A program made the position numbers and the translations under genes. A stretch of 14,378 nt of DNA from an uncultured Macromonas sp. (GTDB taxonomy: Bacteria > Pseudomonadota > Gammaproteobacteria > Burkholderiales > Burkholderiaceae), in assembly GCA_946481585.1 (NCBI GenBank), contig CAMLOF010000046.1, positions 1 through 14,378 of the forward strand, in the 5' to 3' direction. Each line of letters begins with the position of its first letter. Position 1 is the first letter of the stretch. Positions 14,301 through 14,378 of the stretch are shown here, piece after piece. The notes beneath the pieces were generated by a model, which saw only the letters and a program-made list of their open reading frames with translations, was not told the origin of the DNA and did not search any database.

Positions 14301-14378
14301 TGATGGAGATGCCCGGACCCGCATGCACACCCGCCCCGTTCGCCGCCCGGCCAATGGCGTGGATGGCGGCTTCGTAAG
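11329..14378 (-). CDS. putA: Bifunctional proline dehydrogenase / L-glutamate gamma-semialdehyde dehydrogenase PutA, partial
   Basis: The visible 1015 residues run in one frame from the right edge to the TGA at 11329. PutA proteins are usually 1200-1320 long, so about 200-300 N-terminal residues are missing, including any ribbon-helix-helix DNA-binding domain. The proline dehydrogenase barrel shows GPGISIKLSALHPRY, MVRLVKGAYWDSEIKRAQ, QFATHNAHT, YEFQCLHGMGEPLYEQV and the flavin/substrate-site RRLLENGANTSFV. After a linker of about 60 residues comes the aldehyde dehydrogenase domain with SPWNFPLAIFTGQVAAALA, FTGSTEVA, the catalytic Glu in AETGGQN (codon 12640-12642) and the nucleophile Cys in GQRCSALR (codon 12538-12540). 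QPFGGEGLSGTGPKAGG and a C-terminal ALDH-like flap follow. PutA oxidises proline to glutamate at the inner membrane, passing electrons to quinone and NAD. If the missing N-terminus carries the DNA-binding domain it would also repress its own gene. The DauA-like gene follows on the same strand. Confidence 0.97.
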   Translation of the reverse strand, partial: YEAAIHAIGRAANGAGVHAGPGISIKLSALHPRYSRAQYQRVMDELYPVLLRLAQLARSYNIGLNIDAEEADRLELSLDLLEKLCFAPELAGFDGIGFVVQAYQKRCPYVIDFVIDLARRSGHRLMVRLVKGAYWDSEIKRAQLDGMSGYPVYTRKAHTDVAYLACARRLLAAPDAVYPQFATHNAHTLAAIYHLANPVSYQPGQYEFQCLHGMGEPLYEQVVSDLKRPCRIYAPVGTHETLLAYLVRRLLENGANTSFVHQMADPSLPIEQLVQDPVDAVEAAGQHEGQVGLPHPAIALPAGLYGDQRTNSAGLDLANETALQSLQDTLQASASTSWQAQPMLARGTPAEGQNPFQPVRNPADARDTVGQAREASATEVGLALQAASDFAPAWAAAPPAERAAALDRAADAMQSDMPRLMGLLMREAGKTAANAIAEVREAIDFLRYYAAQVRNSFDNTTHVPLGPVVCISPWNFPLAIFTGQVAAALAAGNTVLAKPAEQTPLVAAEAVRLLRDAGVPPGALQLLPGRGETVGAPLVADRRVQGVMFTGSTEVARLLQRTLAKRLGPTGQPVPLIAETGGQNAMIVDASALPEQVVNDVVASAFDSAGQRCSALRVLCLQHDVADRVLTMLRGAMAELRLGNPGELAVDVGPVIDAEARDNIQRHIATMRARGHMVFQAALSGDDATRYGTFVPPTLIELPHIGELEREVFGPVLHVVRYARRDLGALIEQINATGYGLTLGVHTRIDETIAQVVASAHAGNRYVNRNMVGAVVGVQPFGGEGLSGTGPKAGGPIYLYRLLAQRPANVLGRALGWCQNAPAAAADKALAPTATASLLALHDWANQQGRTNLAATCQRFSDLAWPKASAVLAGPTGERNEYSVHPRDAVLCLATADTDRLVQLAAVLAVDSRAIWPAEHAALREQLPEAARERIDLVADWHAPAAGFDAVLHHGTPDDLQQLGEVLAQRSGAIVGVQGLAPGQTNVALERLVVERSLSVNTAAAGGNASLMTLD

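Noticed and set aside
1..14378. Mobile element, CRISPR array, phage or defence island
   Set aside because: No transposase, integrase, terminal repeats, regularly spaced repeats or defence-type domains were seen; all eleven genes fit an ordinary chromosomal background with uniform GC-rich codon use.

Overview
This window looks like ordinary core chromosome of a high-GC betaproteobacterium. The protein sequences and gene order suggest Burkholderiales, probably Comamonadaceae (Acidovorax-like). That placement is an inference from remembered homologues and the GC-rich codon use, not a computed result. There are eleven protein genes packed tightly on both strands. I see no RNA genes, insertion sequences, CRISPR arrays, phage genes or long repeats. 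No stretch longer than about 140 bases lacks a gene.

Layout from left to right. (1) 1-3052, minus strand: a DUF502 inner-membrane protein runs by an ATGA overlap into a large acyl-CoA synthetase (NDP-forming)/GNAT acetyltransferase fusion, which leaves the window at the left edge. (2) 3189-3548, plus strand: a small unrecognised membrane protein. (3) 3554-6225: the equivalent of the E. coli yraL-yraN-yraO-yraP cluster. The 16S rRNA methyltransferase gene rsmI lies on the minus strand, head to head with yraN, diaA (SIS domain) and dolP (two BON domains, lipoprotein) on the plus strand; no lpoA (yraM) homologue is present. (4) 6268-9387, minus strand: pilT, pilU and a 3-hydroxyisobutyrate-dehydrogenase-family oxidoreductase in close succession. 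(5) 9420-10124, plus strand: yggS/PLPBP, diverging from pilT as in other Proteobacteria. (6) 10140-14378, minus strand: putA (N-terminus beyond the right edge), followed by a D-arginine-dehydrogenase-like flavoenzyme.

Functional themes are acyl-CoA metabolism and lysine acetylation, ribosome and envelope housekeeping, type IV pilus retraction (twitching motility), PLP homeostasis, and catabolism of proline and probably a D-amino acid.

I found no evidence of a new multi-gene system. The points most worth checking are substitutions at functional residues. The acyl-CoA synthetase half of the GNAT fusion keeps its phosphohistidine, unlike E. coli PatZ. The DauA-like enzyme has lost the glutamate that recognises the arginine side chain. 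The DiaA-like protein has degenerate SIS sugar-phosphate loops. Compact regulatory arrangements at the divergent gene starts are also noted.
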